Shown: positions 16,015-25,705, counted from the stretch's first letter. The stretch is 64,000 bases of DNA from CAZESS01 sp964414415 (GCA_964414415.1 CAYPWJ010000004.1:1-64000), one strand, 5' to 3'. A program made the numbers and translations. Notes: generated by a model from the sequence alone, not told the origin.

Positions 16015-17316
16015 ATGTGGCTCGGGGTTGACGACACCGACAGCAGCGAAGGCATGTGCACCACCTCCCTGGCGGGAGACCTCGTCGCGGCGGTCAACGA
16101 GCTCGGCCTCGACGTCATCGGGATGCCACGGCTCGTCCGCCTCAACCCCAACGTTCCCTGGAAAACCCGCGGCAACGGCGCCGTCGCCCTCCACCTTGGC
16201 CGTGGAAGAGGAGAATGCACCTGCATCGGCGAAGTTGACGGCACCCGATACGGCTATGACCGCTGCGGTGAAAACGGAGACATGGACGCGGTGCTCGATG
16301 CAGCCGATGCGACGCTACAGCGGCGGGCGATGTTCGACGACGAGAGCACCAACCCCGGGCTGGTGGTCGTACCCGAGCAGCTGCCGGCATCGCTGTACGA
16401 GCAGGCGATGCACGGCATCGTGGAACAGCAGGAGGTGCGGCAGCTCATCAATATAGCCGGGGGGCGATGTATCGGCTACAAGAACGGGCGGGGTATCATC
16501 GGCGCTGCAGCGGCGACGGCCTGGCGGCCCGGCGATGTCACCTACGAGCTCATCGCCTACCGGAATGACGGCGAGCGGCGGGTGGACGAGGCGACGGTCC
16601 AGGAGATGGATCGACGCTTTCCGTCGACGTTCGACAGCTATGACTACCAGAGCGGACAGGTGCAGATAACGCCGCATTCGCCGTGCCCCGTCCTGTACGG
16701 CATCCGCGGCGACGAGGCGACGGTGCTGCCTGCGGCGATGGAGCGTGTTGCATCGAGCGAGGTGGCCCGGTGGCTGCTCTTCGAGACAAACCAGGCGACC
16801 GACGATCATCTGCAGCGCCGAGCGGTCAGCGAGGTGCAGCCCTATGCCTCGGTGATGGTGACCGGCACCGTGGCCGACGGGCCGCACACCGTCGAGGGTG
16901 GACACGTCATCTTTTCCCTTGACGACGGCGACAGCATCGACTGTGCGGCGTACGAGCCCACCAAGCAGTTCCGCGACGTGGTACGGCAGCTGCAGCCCGG
17001 CGACGTGGTCACCGCCTGCGGCGGCGTCCGTCCGTCGCCGCTCGCCGTCAACCTGGAAAAAATCAAGGTGCGGTTTCTCGTGCCGTGCTACCGGAAACGG
17101 GAAAACCCGGTCTGCCCCGAGTGCGGCAAACACATGAAGTCACGCGGCCGCAATCAGGGCTACCGCTGCCCTCTCTGCGGGCGTCGAGCCGGTGAAGATG
17201 AAGCATGGATCGAGCGCGTGGAGCGACGGCTGCAGCCGGGCTGGTACGAGGTGCCCGTCGCGGCGCGCCGTCATCTGGCGAAGCCGCTACAGCGCCTCAG
17301 GCGGAGCGAAGCGTAA
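16015..17316 (+). CDS. tiaS: tRNA(Ile2) 2-agmatinylcytidine synthetase TiaS
   Basis: Conjugates agmatine to C34 of the CAU anticodon of tRNA-Ile2 so that it reads AUA codons. The 433-residue protein opens with GVDDTDSSEGMCTT, the conserved start of this family. It contains the kinase-like central region, an OB-fold near residues 280-355 (SVMVTGTVADGPHTVEGGHVIF), and a C-terminal zinc ribbon CPECGKHMKSRG...CPLCGRR. A GGTTTTAATG TATA-like box lies 28 bases before the ATG. A CAU tRNA that looks like tRNA-Ile2 lies at 25575. Its 3' end overlaps the convergent kinase gene by 20 bases. Confidence 0.93.
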   Translation: MWLGVDDTDSSEGMCTTSLAGDLVAAVNELGLDVIGMPRLVRLNPNVPWKTRGNGAVALHLGRGRGECTCIGEVDGTRYGYDRCGENGDMDAVLDAADATLQRRAMFDDESTNPGLVVVPEQLPASLYEQAMHGIVEQQEVRQLINIAGGRCIGYKNGRGIIGAAAATAWRPGDVTYELIAYRNDGERRVDEATVQEMDRRFPSTFDSYDYQSGQVQITPHSPCPVLYGIRGDEATVLPAAMERVASSEVARWLLFETNQATDDHLQRRAVSEVQPYASVMVTGTVADGPHTVEGGHVIFSLDDGDSIDCAAYEPTKQFRDVVRQLQPGDVVTACGGVRPSPLAVNLEKIKVRFLVPCYRKRENPVCPECGKHMKSRGRNQGYRCPLCGRRAGEDEAWIERVERRLQPGWYEVPVAARRHLAKPLQRLRRSEA

Positions 17317-19345
17317 TCGTAAAGGCGGTCCCGCTGCCGTCGTCGCCGGCACGCACGGCGATGCGGCCGCCGTAGCTTTCAATGATTTTTTTGACCAGGT
17401 AGAGCCCGAGCCCGCTGCCGGGACTGCCGCGGCGTTTTTTGCCGGGCCGGAACAACGCGTCTCTGTCCTCGGGAGCGATGCCGACGCCGTCGTCAGCCAC
17501 GGTTGCAACGCAGTGCTCGCCGCCGTCGACCGTGGTCGCCGTGACAGTGATGGCGTCGCATTCAGCGTGGATGATGGCGTTCTGGATGAGATTCGAAAAC
17601 ACGTTTTCGAGGAGCGGGCCGGCGAGGACGACGGCACCGGTGTCGTCGTAGCTGATGTCGATGCCTGCCTCGGTCGCCTGCGACCTGGTGCTCTTGACGG
17701 CCTGCGAGACGCAGTCGTCGAGCGGGACGGCCTCGAGCTCCTGGTCTCCCTCGACGGCCCGGAGGTTCCGTATCTTCTGGATGAGCTCGATGCTTGACCT
17801 GATGGCGGTGAGCGCGTTGGAGAGCATCTCCTGCTGTTCGGGGTCAAGCGACGTCGTCTCCAGCATCTGCAGGTTGCCGTACACCACCATGTTCCGGTTG
17901 GCGACGTCGTGCCGGAGCAGCGAGTTGTAGAACTCCCGTTCTTCCTCGGCTTCCTTCCGCTCGGTGATGTCCCGATAGATGCCGAACACCCCGATCTGTT
18001 CGTCGTCGATGAAGATAGGGGCACCGAGCAGAGAGACAGGGACGAGCGACCCGTCCTTGCGCTTCCTGACGGTTTCCGTGGCCACGCTCTGCCCGCTGAC
18101 GACGTGGCGGGTGATGGCCCTGCCTTCCTCCCGGCGGTCCTCGGGGAGCAGAAAGTCGTCGATGTCTCTGCCGCGTACTTCCTCGATGGTGTAGCCGAAC
18201 AGCTCGGTAAACGAGGAGTTAACGCGGCGTACCTTGTGGTTCGCGTCGGTCGAGGCGATGGCCTCCGGGGAGTCATCGAACAGCGCCTCGAAGTAGGTCT
18301 TCTGGCGCTTGAGTTCTTCCTCCGTCTGCTTGCGCTTGGTGACGTCCCGGACGGTGACGAAGGCGCCGAGGATCTGGCCGTGCCACTCTATCGGCGAGGT
18401 GTTTATCTCCGCGTAGAGGACACCCTGGTCAGCCTGCAGCCGGAGGGGATAGTTGGTGATGGTCCGGCCGGCTAGCGTCCGATGCAGCGCCTCGTCGAAC
18501 GCCTCCCGGGACTGCTCGGCCACGAAGCGACGGAACGGGGCACCCAGCAGCTTTGCGTCCTGCCCGGCGACCATCTCGGCGCAGTGAGAGTTGGCGTAGT
18601 CTATGTTGCCTCTGGCGTCGAGGATGCAGATGCCCTCGCTGGCTGTCTCGGAGAGCACCCGGAAGTTGACCTCCGAGGCCGTCCCGACAGGAAGCTTGAA
18701 GCGCATGACGGCGTAGGCGATGAGGGCCACCATGATGATGTCCAGCGCCGCGCCGACGGGGAACTGGGCCACGCCGAGCAGCTCCACCATGACGCCATAG
18801 GTGAGAAAGGAGAAAAACGTGTTAGCCGGGATGGCTACCAGGATGAACAGTATCTGTTTCTTTTTGATGCCGACGCTCTCCCGGTAATGACGGACGAGCA
18901 GCAGCGCCGAGAGGAAGAGGAAAAAGAGCCCCATCCACGAGTTGACGAGGAGATAGGTGGTGTCGTATTCCGGCTCCCAGCCATAGGCGAGGTATGTGGT
19001 GCCTGTCACGTAACCCCCCAGCGGCACCGTGAGGGCGAGGAGCGCCACCGGGAGATAGGCGAGCAGATAGTAGTTGCGCTTGAAGTATCCGGTGTACTCG
19101 GCGGCAAAGTGAAAGGCGACCGCGGGGACGAAGATGAGGGCGAGCGTGCTCAGATTCGCCCAGAGGAGAGCTCCGCCGGATAGATTGGTCATGATGTGGC
19201 CGGCGTTCCATAGAAACAGGACGAAGCACAGAAGCGAGAGCGTGGGGATGTAGGGTTTATCTGTCTCGCGGATAAGCAGATAGACGGCGATGGCCAGCAG
19301 TAAAAAAGACGTGATGAAGGAGGGAAGAACTGCCAGTTCCGTCAT
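17297..19345 (-). CDS. Sensor histidine kinase, 7TM receptor-PAS-PAS-HisKA-HATPase
   Basis: A 682-residue membrane sensor. Residues 1-220 have about seven transmembrane helices of the histidine-kinase N-terminal 7TM type. Two PAS domains follow (around 230-350 and 355-475, each ending in a DVTKRK or DITERK linker). Next are the HisKA helix with phospho-acceptor LLRHDVANRNM and an HATPase with N box NLIQNAIIHA, G1 DDGVGIAPED and G2 GSGLGLYLVKKI. The start at 19345 (MTELAVLP) is set by a TTATTATAT box (about 19369-19377) 28 bases upstream that lies inside the longer reading from 19414. No receiver-domain gene is adjacent, so the partner is unknown. Confidence 0.92.
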   Translation of the reverse strand: MTELAVLPSFITSFLLLAIAVYLLIRETDKPYIPTLSLLCFVLFLWNAGHIMTNLSGGALLWANLSTLALIFVPAVAFHFAAEYTGYFKRNYYLLAYLPVALLALTVPLGGYVTGTTYLAYGWEPEYDTTYLLVNSWMGLFFLFLSALLLVRHYRESVGIKKKQILFILVAIPANTFFSFLTYGVMVELLGVAQFPVGAALDIIMVALIAYAVMRFKLPVGTASEVNFRVLSETASEGICILDARGNIDYANSHCAEMVAGQDAKLLGAPFRRFVAEQSREAFDEALHRTLAGRTITNYPLRLQADQGVLYAEINTSPIEWHGQILGAFVTVRDVTKRKQTEEELKRQKTYFEALFDDSPEAIASTDANHKVRRVNSSFTELFGYTIEEVRGRDIDDFLLPEDRREEGRAITRHVVSGQSVATETVRKRKDGSLVPVSLLGAPIFIDDEQIGVFGIYRDITERKEAEEEREFYNSLLRHDVANRNMVVYGNLQMLETTSLDPEQQEMLSNALTAIRSSIELIQKIRNLRAVEGDQELEAVPLDDCVSQAVKSTRSQATEAGIDISYDDTGAVVLAGPLLENVFSNLIQNAIIHAECDAITVTATTVDGGEHCVATVADDGVGIAPEDRDALFRPGKKRRGSPGSGLGLYLVKKIIESYGGRIAVRAGDDGSGTAFTITLRSA

Positions 19346-19461
19346 CGCGTAGGAGATGCCCGGGAGGATATAATAAAGTTTATGTTTTATTTGACGGACG
19401 CCGTCGCCCATCATGTGGCGGCAAGAAAAAACATATAACGCCCGTCGTGCTTGCGTTGTTC

Positions 19462-20616
19462 ATGCCGCGGCATGCCCGCACGACGGAGATGATGGACGCG
19501 CCTATCCAGCACCTGCTGCAGCAGGCTGAGGTGCCCGACGACGTCGTATCGCTGGGGCAGGGCGTCCCGTTCTTTGGGCCGCCTGAGGCGGCAGTGGACG
19601 CCGCCGCAGCCGCCCTCAGGAAGCCGCGCGGCTATCGCTACAGCAGCGACGCAGGCCACCCCGAACTCCGGCAGGCCGTCGCCGTGAAGCTCCGACGAGA
19701 GAACGACATCGAGGTGGACTGGCGGCGCAACGTCATCGCGACGGCGGGGGCCAACCAGGCGTTCGTCAACGCGCTGCTCGCCACAACGGACGTGGGTGAC
19801 AGCGTGGTTATCGTGACGCCGCATTACTTCAACCACGTCATGGCCGTCCAGATGGCGGGGTGCCGTCCGGTCTCTGTCGCGGCGGATGAGGGATATGTCC
19901 CCGACGTTGAGGACATCGCGGCGGCACTGCGGAATGACACCCGGGCGGTGGTCACCATCTCCCCGAACAACCCCACCGGTGCCGTCTACCCGCCAGAGGT
20001 GCTCCGGGCTGTCAACGAGCTGTGCGCCGACCATGGTGTCTACCACATCTCCGATGAGCCATACGAGTACTTCGTGTACCGCGGTGCCAGGCACGTCAGC
20101 CCGGCCTCGTTCGACGCAGCCCTGGAGCACACCATCTCGCTGTTTTCGTTTTCCAAGTCCTACGGCATGCCCGGCTACCGCATCGGCGCGATGGCTGTGC
20201 CGGCAGACCGCTACCGCGAGGTGATCAAGATACAGGACACCATCGCTATCTGTCCCTCAGGGCCGGCGCAGGCCGCCGCCGCGGCAGCGTTGCAGGTCGG
20301 CAGCGGATATCCCCGCCGGTTTCTCTCCACGCTGGAGGACGTCCGGCAGGTGTTCATCGACGGCACAGCCGGGCTGGATGAGGTGTCGCTGCCGGTGACC
20401 GACGGCGCCTTTTATTTCCTTCTGCAGCTTGATACCGACAGGGCGGCATGGGACATCGCACTTCGGCTCATCGAGGATTTCGGCGTTGTCACCATTCCCG
20501 GCGAAGCGTTCGACGCCTCCGGACCGTGCCTCCGTGTCGCCTACGGCAACATCACCGAGGGCGAAGCGAGAGAGGGCATGGCGCGGCTTGCCGAGGGACT
20601 GCAGGCGCTGCTCTAG
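19462..20616 (+). CDS. PLP-dependent aminotransferase, class I/II
   Basis: A fold-type I aminotransferase of 384 residues. Landmarks are SLGQGVPFFGPP near the N-terminus, ISPNNPTGAVYP, SDEPYEYFVY, and the PLP lysine in FSFSKSYGMPGYRIG near residue 235, with the terminal Arg in LRVAYGN. It resembles archaeal aspartate/aromatic aminotransferases; the exact amino acid cannot be told from sequence alone. The ATG at 19462 is preferred because an ACATATAACG box lies about 30 bases upstream. The next gene on the same strand has its own promoter. Confidence 0.9.
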   Translation: MPRHARTTEMMDAPIQHLLQQAEVPDDVVSLGQGVPFFGPPEAAVDAAAAALRKPRGYRYSSDAGHPELRQAVAVKLRRENDIEVDWRRNVIATAGANQAFVNALLATTDVGDSVVIVTPHYFNHVMAVQMAGCRPVSVAADEGYVPDVEDIAAALRNDTRAVVTISPNNPTGAVYPPEVLRAVNELCADHGVYHISDEPYEYFVYRGARHVSPASFDAALEHTISLFSFSKSYGMPGYRIGAMAVPADRYREVIKIQDTIAICPSGPAQAAAAAALQVGSGYPRRFLSTLEDVRQVFIDGTAGLDEVSLPVTDGAFYFLLQLDTDRAAWDIALRLIEDFGVVTIPGEAFDASGPCLRVAYGNITEGEAREGMARLAEGLQALL

Positions 20617-20650
20617 CACCGGCAGAGCTGCATGGCCGACGCCACCAGGT

Positions 20651-20660
20651 TTATATAGGA
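20651..20660 (+). promoter_or_regulatory. TATA box of the MFS gene
   Basis: The tttatatag element centred about 28 bases before the ATG at 20683 implies a leaderless transcript and confirms that the carrier gene is transcribed separately from the aminotransferase. Confidence 0.55.
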
Positions 20661-20682
20661 GAGGGCATTCGGCCTTCCCCTC

Positions 20683-21885
20683 ATGTCTCGCGCCGAAGGC
20701 CGGCTTGGCACGGAGCACATCGCGCTCATATTCGCCTCCATCGGCTGGTTTCTCATCCTGTCCGGCCGGTACGGCATCTCAACCATCCTGGTCGACATCG
20801 AAGCCAGCTTCGGGATGAGCCATGCAGTGGCAGGCGCCGGGCTGACCGCGATGTGGTTTTTCTACGGACTGATGCAGTTCCCCTCCGGCATCTTCTCGGA
20901 CATACGCGGGCGCAAGCTCACGCTCACCGTGGCGATGCTGGCCTTCGCCGCCGCATACCTGCTCATCGGGGTGTCGGTCCACGCGCTCATGTTCCTGGCC
21001 GTGCTCATCCTGCTCGGCGTCAGCGCCGGCAGTTTTCCCACCGCGGGTATCGCCATGATATCTGACCTGTTCCGGGAAGACAGAGGGAAAGCGCTGGGTA
21101 TCCAGAGCAGCGCCGGCAGCGTCGCCGGGCTGATGCCTGTCCTCGTGCCGGTCATCGCCGCCTACGAGTGGCGGCTGTTCTTCGTCGCCTGGGCTGTGGT
21201 AAGCCTGGCGAGTGGCTGCCTGTTCTATCTGCTCTCCAGCGAGTCCACCCGGTTGCCCTCCAGGGTTGACGTCGCCGAGCGGTTCAAGGATGGCTTCTCC
21301 GTCTTCCTGGACAGGACGACGGTGTTTGTCTTCCTCATCAACCTGACTGTCATCTTCGTCTGGATGGGCTTCACCTCGTTTTATCCGACCTATCTCATCG
21401 AGGGTAAGGCGTTCAGCAGCCTCCAGGCCGGCGTCTCGTTCGCCGTCCTCATCTTCGGCGGCTTCATCTGGAAGCCCATCATGGGCAGCCTGTCGGACAC
21501 CTATCGACCGCGGCTCATCGTCGGCGGGCTGACCGCGCTCGGCACCGCGGCGATCGTCGCCATCGTCCACATCCAGGCGTTTCCTGTGGTGCTGGCCGTC
21601 AGCTTCCTGCTGTCCACCTTCACGAGCATCTTCCTGGTGCACAATCATTACCTGATGAACCAGTGGGAGGTCAAGGGCAGGGCGGGCAAGCTCGGCTTTT
21701 ACCGCTCTGTCAACATCCTGGTGGGCAGCCCCACCTCGGCCGTCGTCGGCTACGCAGCCACGCGTTATGGATTCGAGGTCCCCTTCCTCGTCCTGGCGCT
21801 GCTGCTGGGCATCGCTGCAGCGGTGCTCTTCGGGACGCTTGCGCTGGAGCATCACCGTAACGGCGAGATAGCGACAACGGAGTAA
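20683..21885 (+). CDS. Major facilitator superfamily transporter
   Basis: A 400-residue protein with twelve predicted transmembrane helices in two six-helix halves. The loop 2-3 motif SDIRGRKLTL matches MFS motif A (GxxxDRxGRK-like), and a weaker copy, GSLSDTYRPRL, appears in the second half. The first half resembles organic-anion/nitrate-type carriers of the OFA and ACS groups. Substrate unassigned; flanking genes give no clue. Confidence 0.88.
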   Translation: MSRAEGRLGTEHIALIFASIGWFLILSGRYGISTILVDIEASFGMSHAVAGAGLTAMWFFYGLMQFPSGIFSDIRGRKLTLTVAMLAFAAAYLLIGVSVHALMFLAVLILLGVSAGSFPTAGIAMISDLFREDRGKALGIQSSAGSVAGLMPVLVPVIAAYEWRLFFVAWAVVSLASGCLFYLLSSESTRLPSRVDVAERFKDGFSVFLDRTTVFVFLINLTVIFVWMGFTSFYPTYLIEGKAFSSLQAGVSFAVLIFGGFIWKPIMGSLSDTYRPRLIVGGLTALGTAAIVAIVHIQAFPVVLAVSFLLSTFTSIFLVHNHYLMNQWEVKGRAGKLGFYRSVNILVGSPTSAVVGYAATRYGFEVPFLVLALLLGIAAAVLFGTLALEHHRNGEIATTE

Positions 21886-21933
21886 GGTCCTCAAAACCTT
21901 TATAGCCATCTGCCGATACATTTCTGGGGAACC

Positions 21934-23217
21934 ATGACAGAGGACATTGACGCTGCCGTTGACGAGGTTATCAACGCGCTCGACGAGGAAGCAAGCAAGG
22001 AAGAAGTCGAGGAGAATCTCAAAAAGTTCATCGAGTACGGCGTGCCCGTCGACCAGGCGAAGCAGGCCGTCCTCAAAAAATTCGGGGGCTCGCCGGCGTC
22101 GCCGTCGGCAACGGAAAAAAAACTCGGCGACGTCACACCCGGCGACCGGCGCCTCCGCTTTACCGGCAAGGTCGTGACGGTCGAGCAGCGGGAGGTCGAG
22201 GTGAAAGGCGAGGCACGGACCATCTGGCGCGGCCTCCTGGGCGACGAGACAGCGGTGCTGCCGTTCACCGCATGGAAGGACTTCGGGCTGTCGAAGGACG
22301 ACGTCATCGCCGTCGACAACGCCTACGCCGGCGAGTGGGGCGGCCAGCCCCGGCTCAACATCTCCGAGTGGACCAACGTGGAAAAGACCGACGAGGATAT
22401 CGACCTCGTGCGGCGGAAGCCGCAGCGCTATGACGTCGCGGACCTCCGCCCCGGCCTCTCAAACGTCTCGGTGGAGGGCAAAATCCTGAGCATGGAGGAG
22501 CGAGAGGTCACCGTCGACGACGAGCCAAAGACGCTGTACAACGGCGTGCTCGGCGATACGACGGGCAAGATACGCTACACCGTCTGGGCTGACCTCGGCC
22601 TCTCCGAGGGAGACGTCGTCAGCATCAGCGGCGCCTACGTCAAAGCCTGGCAGGGAACCCCCCAGCTGGTGTTCGACGACGACGCCACGGTGAAACAGCT
22701 CGACGAATCAATGCCGGCCGACAAGGTCGGCAGCCACACCCAGCCGATGTACAAGGTCGTCGAGACCGGCGGCGGCGTCGACGTTCCCCTGGAGGGCGTC
22801 GTCATCGAGATACAGCAGGGCTCCGGCCTCATCGAGCGCTGCCCCGAGTGCAACCGGGCGCTCCGCGACGGTGTGTGCGTCATCGACGGCGACGTCGACG
22901 GCACGCCTGACCTGCGCATCAAGGCCGTGGTAGACGACGGCACCGGCGCCGTCACCGCCATCATGGACCGCGAGGTGACGGAGAAGCTCATGGACACCAC
23001 GATGGAGGAATTCCAGGAGATGGCCGCGGAGCAGAGCAGCGAGGCCGTCGAGCGCGCCATCAAGGACCGGCTGATAGCGCATCCGGTGCACGTCAGGGGC
23101 AACGCATTGTCCGACGAGTACGGCGTAACGGTCCTCGTCGACCGGGTGGAGCCCATCGAGCCTGACATACAGCAGCAGGGCGCCGAGCTGCTCGCCACGC
23201 TCGAGGGGGAAACATGA
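21934..23217 (+). CDS. rpa: Replication protein A, multi-OB-fold ssDNA-binding protein
   Basis: Binds single-stranded DNA in replication and repair. The 427-residue protein has an acidic helical N-terminus, three OB folds (about 70-160, 175-260 and 275-400) and a zinc finger CPECNRALRDGVC inside the third. This is the layout of euryarchaeal RPA41-like subunits. The two first OB folds are similar to each other (LRFTGKVVTVEQREVEV versus VSVEGKILSMEEREVTV), which suggests internal duplication. A CCTTTATAGC TATA-like element lies about 30 bases upstream. The partner gene overlaps its stop by 4 bases. Confidence 0.93.
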   Translation: MTEDIDAAVDEVINALDEEASKEEVEENLKKFIEYGVPVDQAKQAVLKKFGGSPASPSATEKKLGDVTPGDRRLRFTGKVVTVEQREVEVKGEARTIWRGLLGDETAVLPFTAWKDFGLSKDDVIAVDNAYAGEWGGQPRLNISEWTNVEKTDEDIDLVRRKPQRYDVADLRPGLSNVSVEGKILSMEEREVTVDDEPKTLYNGVLGDTTGKIRYTVWADLGLSEGDVVSISGAYVKAWQGTPQLVFDDDATVKQLDESMPADKVGSHTQPMYKVVETGGGVDVPLEGVVIEIQQGSGLIERCPECNRALRDGVCVIDGDVDGTPDLRIKAVVDDGTGAVTAIMDREVTEKLMDTTMEEFQEMAAEQSSEAVERAIKDRLIAHPVHVRGNALSDEYGVTVLVDRVEPIEPDIQQQGAELLATLEGET

Positions 23218-24038
23218 GAGAGCCAGCACAGCGCGTGTTCGCCGGTGAATACAACGAGGCGATGCATCACATCAAAGGCGAGGAGCAAAAATCGCCCAGC
23301 TACGTGGTCACGCCGCTCGGCGCCATGGTCAACCGTCTCTACCTGGTTGGCGTGCTCACCGACGTGGAAAACGTGGCGCAGGACGGCGAGATGTGGCGCG
23401 CCCACATCTCCGACCCGACGGGCATCTACGCCGTCTACGCCGGCGAGTATCAACCCGAGGCGGCGTCATTTCTCTCAGAGGCGGATACGCCGAGCTACGT
23501 CGCCGTGGCCGGCAAAGCCCGGGCATATGAACCGGAGGACGGTGTCCTCTTCGTGTCGGTCCGCCCCGAGATGATCCGCGAGGTCGACGAAGCGATGCGG
23601 GACTACTGGATCGTCGAGGCGGCACGCCATACCCGGCAGCGCATCGAGGCGATGACGGAGGCGCTGGACATGAACCCTCCATCGGAGTACAAGCTCCGGG
23701 ATCTCGGGTATCCACCAGCGCTCGCTCGCGGCGTCGTCACCGCCATCGAGGCGTACGACGACATCGACGTCGAGCACTATCGCTTCCTGCTGCGGGAGGC
23801 ACTGTCGCATTTTAGCTCCGGGCGCATCGACTACGAGGAGGAGATGGACGACGCGGAGGAACGCGTGTTCCAGGCGGTGCAGGAGCTCGAGGGCGACGAC
23901 GGGGCGCTGTGGGATGACATCGTCGACCACGCGGCCAAGCAGGGCCTCGACCGCCACCTGGTCGAGGAAGCATTGACGTCGCTCATGGACAAAGGCGCCG
24001 TCTACGAGCCCATCCTCGGCAAGCTGAAGACCACCTAA
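23214..24038 (+). CDS. RPA-associated protein (RPAP, COG3390)
   Basis: A 274-residue protein with an N-terminal OB fold (NRLYLVGVLTDVENV, then WRAHISDPTGIYAVYAG) and a long helical C-terminal half including a winged-helix-like end (LWDDIVDHAAKQGLDRHLVEEAL). This matches the archaeal RPA-associated proteins encoded directly downstream of rpa and known in haloarchaea and methanogens to work with it in DNA repair. The ATGA overlap implies translational coupling and equal amounts of both partners. Confidence 0.9.
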   Translation: MREPAQRVFAGEYNEAMHHIKGEEQKSPSYVVTPLGAMVNRLYLVGVLTDVENVAQDGEMWRAHISDPTGIYAVYAGEYQPEAASFLSEADTPSYVAVAGKARAYEPEDGVLFVSVRPEMIREVDEAMRDYWIVEAARHTRQRIEAMTEALDMNPPSEYKLRDLGYPPALARGVVTAIEAYDDIDVEHYRFLLREALSHFSSGRIDYEEEMDDAEERVFQAVQELEGDDGALWDDIVDHAAKQGLDRHLVEEALTSLMDKGAVYEPILGKLKTT

Positions 24039-24077
24039 AGCTACAATTTTAATAGCAGCAGCCATTACGCTGCCTGC

Positions 24078-25520
24078 ATGCCAGAGACGATTTCTTTCCC
24101 TGAACCGCACGACGTCGTCACGCAGCGACCGTCGCTCCGCAAGTATCTCACCTATCTCCTCTTTTTTGGGCCCGGCGCCGTCCTGGCCTCGATGACCATC
24201 GGGCAGGCCCAGTTCATCATCGGCCCGCAGATCGGGGCGTGGGCCGGCTACCGGCTGCTCTGGCTCATCACGCTCAACGTCGGCTCCTACGTCATCGCCT
24301 ACATCAGCTGCCGTTTCACCATGCTATCCGGCGTCAGCCTGATGGACATCTTCGCATTGAAGACCAGGCGCGGGTGGCTGAACTGGCTGTTCATCGGCAT
24401 CATCTTTTTCTTCGTGCCGTTGTTTGCCGCGGCGGTCATCACCACGCTCGGGCAGACGCTGGCCTGGATATTCAGCGGCCCTGAACTGCTGTGGGGCATC
24501 GGATTCTGCACGCTCGCGTTGCTCCTCGTGTTGGTCGGCCGATACCGCCTGCTCGAGTACACCCAGGCGTTCTTCGTCGCGGTGCTCGGCATCGGCGCCG
24601 TGATATCGGTCCTGGTCATCCAGCCGGACCTGCTCGACATCCTGCCGCATTTCTTCACGTTCGGCGACGTGCCAGGCTATCCCGCCTGGGTCGACCAGGT
24701 GAAGGGCTTCGCCAGGACGCCGATACCCGTGGTCATGCTCGGCTACCTCGGCACCCTGACCGTCACCATCATCCCCCTGGTCGGCTACCTCGGCTGGATA
24801 AAGGTCAAGCGGTGGGGCATCTTCAAGGACCGCAGCGACCCCGACGGCTTTCAGGAGACGCTGTTCCAGCACTTCAAGACAACGGGGCGCATCGACTACC
24901 TGCCGGACAACCGGAGCGAGCGACGCAAGAGCCGGCTGCTGCTCAGGCCTATCCTCGTCGACCTGGCCATCGCCTTCATCATCGTTTCCGTGGTGTCCAT
25001 CGCCTACATGGTGGCCGGCGCTGCGCTGTTCCGGCCTGCACACGTCATCCCCACCGACCAGGAGCTGCTCACCAACCAGAAGGCGATATTCGTCCAGATT
25101 GCACCGCAGGCCGCCAACGTGCTCACGCCGCTCTACCAGCTCAGCATTGTCTTCGCGTTGTTCGGTACCGTCTACGCCGGCTTCGAGGCAGCGGCCCGGA
25201 TGATCCACGAGACAGGCCGCCACGTCAACGTCATCGGCCGGCTGCCCTACCGCCGCTTCCTCGTCTACCTGATGGCCTACGTGCTCGGCGGCGGCATTCT
25301 GCTGTCGCTGCTCGTCTATGCCGGCATATCGGTCCTGCTGCTGCTCTCCCTCACGCTGCTGTTCATCGGCGTCGTCGGCGTCGTCGTGTACGGCGCCGGA
25401 GCGATCTACATGACCCAGCACATGCTGCCAAAGCGGTACCGCCTGGGTCGATGGCAGCTCGCCGTCGCCATAGCCAGCGTTGCTATGCTGCTGGCGCCCC
25501 TAGTCGCGTTTTTCGCCTGA
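24078..25520 (+). CDS. Nramp-related membrane transporter
   Basis: A 480-residue protein with about eleven transmembrane segments. The first helix region FFGPGAVLASMTIGQAQFIIGPQIGAWAGYRLLW lines up with the start of Nramp/MntH carriers. The metal-binding DPGN motif of helix 1 is replaced by IGQAQ, and the helix 6 MPH motif is not found. It therefore belongs to the broader Nramp-like/APC fold, and its cargo may not be a transition metal. It has its own TATA-like CAATTTTAATAG box. Start ATG at 24078 as read. Confidence 0.75.
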   Translation: MPETISFPEPHDVVTQRPSLRKYLTYLLFFGPGAVLASMTIGQAQFIIGPQIGAWAGYRLLWLITLNVGSYVIAYISCRFTMLSGVSLMDIFALKTRRGWLNWLFIGIIFFFVPLFAAAVITTLGQTLAWIFSGPELLWGIGFCTLALLLVLVGRYRLLEYTQAFFVAVLGIGAVISVLVIQPDLLDILPHFFTFGDVPGYPAWVDQVKGFARTPIPVVMLGYLGTLTVTIIPLVGYLGWIKVKRWGIFKDRSDPDGFQETLFQHFKTTGRIDYLPDNRSERRKSRLLLRPILVDLAIAFIIVSVVSIAYMVAGAALFRPAHVIPTDQELLTNQKAIFVQIAPQAANVLTPLYQLSIVFALFGTVYAGFEAAARMIHETGRHVNVIGRLPYRRFLVYLMAYVLGGGILLSLLVYAGISVLLLLSLTLLFIGVVGVVVYGAGAIYMTQHMLPKRYRLGRWQLAVAIASVAMLLAPLVAFFA

Positions 25521-25574
25521 CCGTGAACAGCCACTTTTTTATATTCGCACCGAATATGGATTTACCGGTAGCAA

Positions 25575-25648
25575 GGGCCCGTAGCTTAGGCTGGTGGAGC
25601 GTCTGGCTCATAACCAGATGGTCGTCGGTTCAAATCCGGCCGGGCCCA
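25575..25648 (+). tRNA. tRNA with CAU anticodon, probably tRNA-Ile2
   Basis: A 74-base class I tRNA with acceptor stem GGGCCCG/CGGGCCC and discriminator A, anticodon stem TCTGG/CCAGA, loop CTCATAA (anticodon CAU), and T arm GTCGG-TTCAAAT-CCGGC. A separate CAU tRNA at 54380-54480 has the classic elongator-Met body (GTCGGGGTGGCTCAG). The GGGCCC acceptor with A73 seen here is the usual archaeal tRNA-Ile body. I therefore assign Ile2, whose C34 would be modified by TiaS, encoded at 16015. Elongator Met is the alternative. No intron. Confidence 0.85.
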
Positions 25649-25705
25649 TCCCAATTTGTTCACCAACAGTTTTATATCCCGTGGATGTTTGCCCGTCGAG
25701 CAACA

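Noticed and set aside
20779..21921. Long antisense frame opposite the MFS carrier
   Set aside because: Asp/Glu/Gln-rich shadow of transmembrane codons on the other strand.
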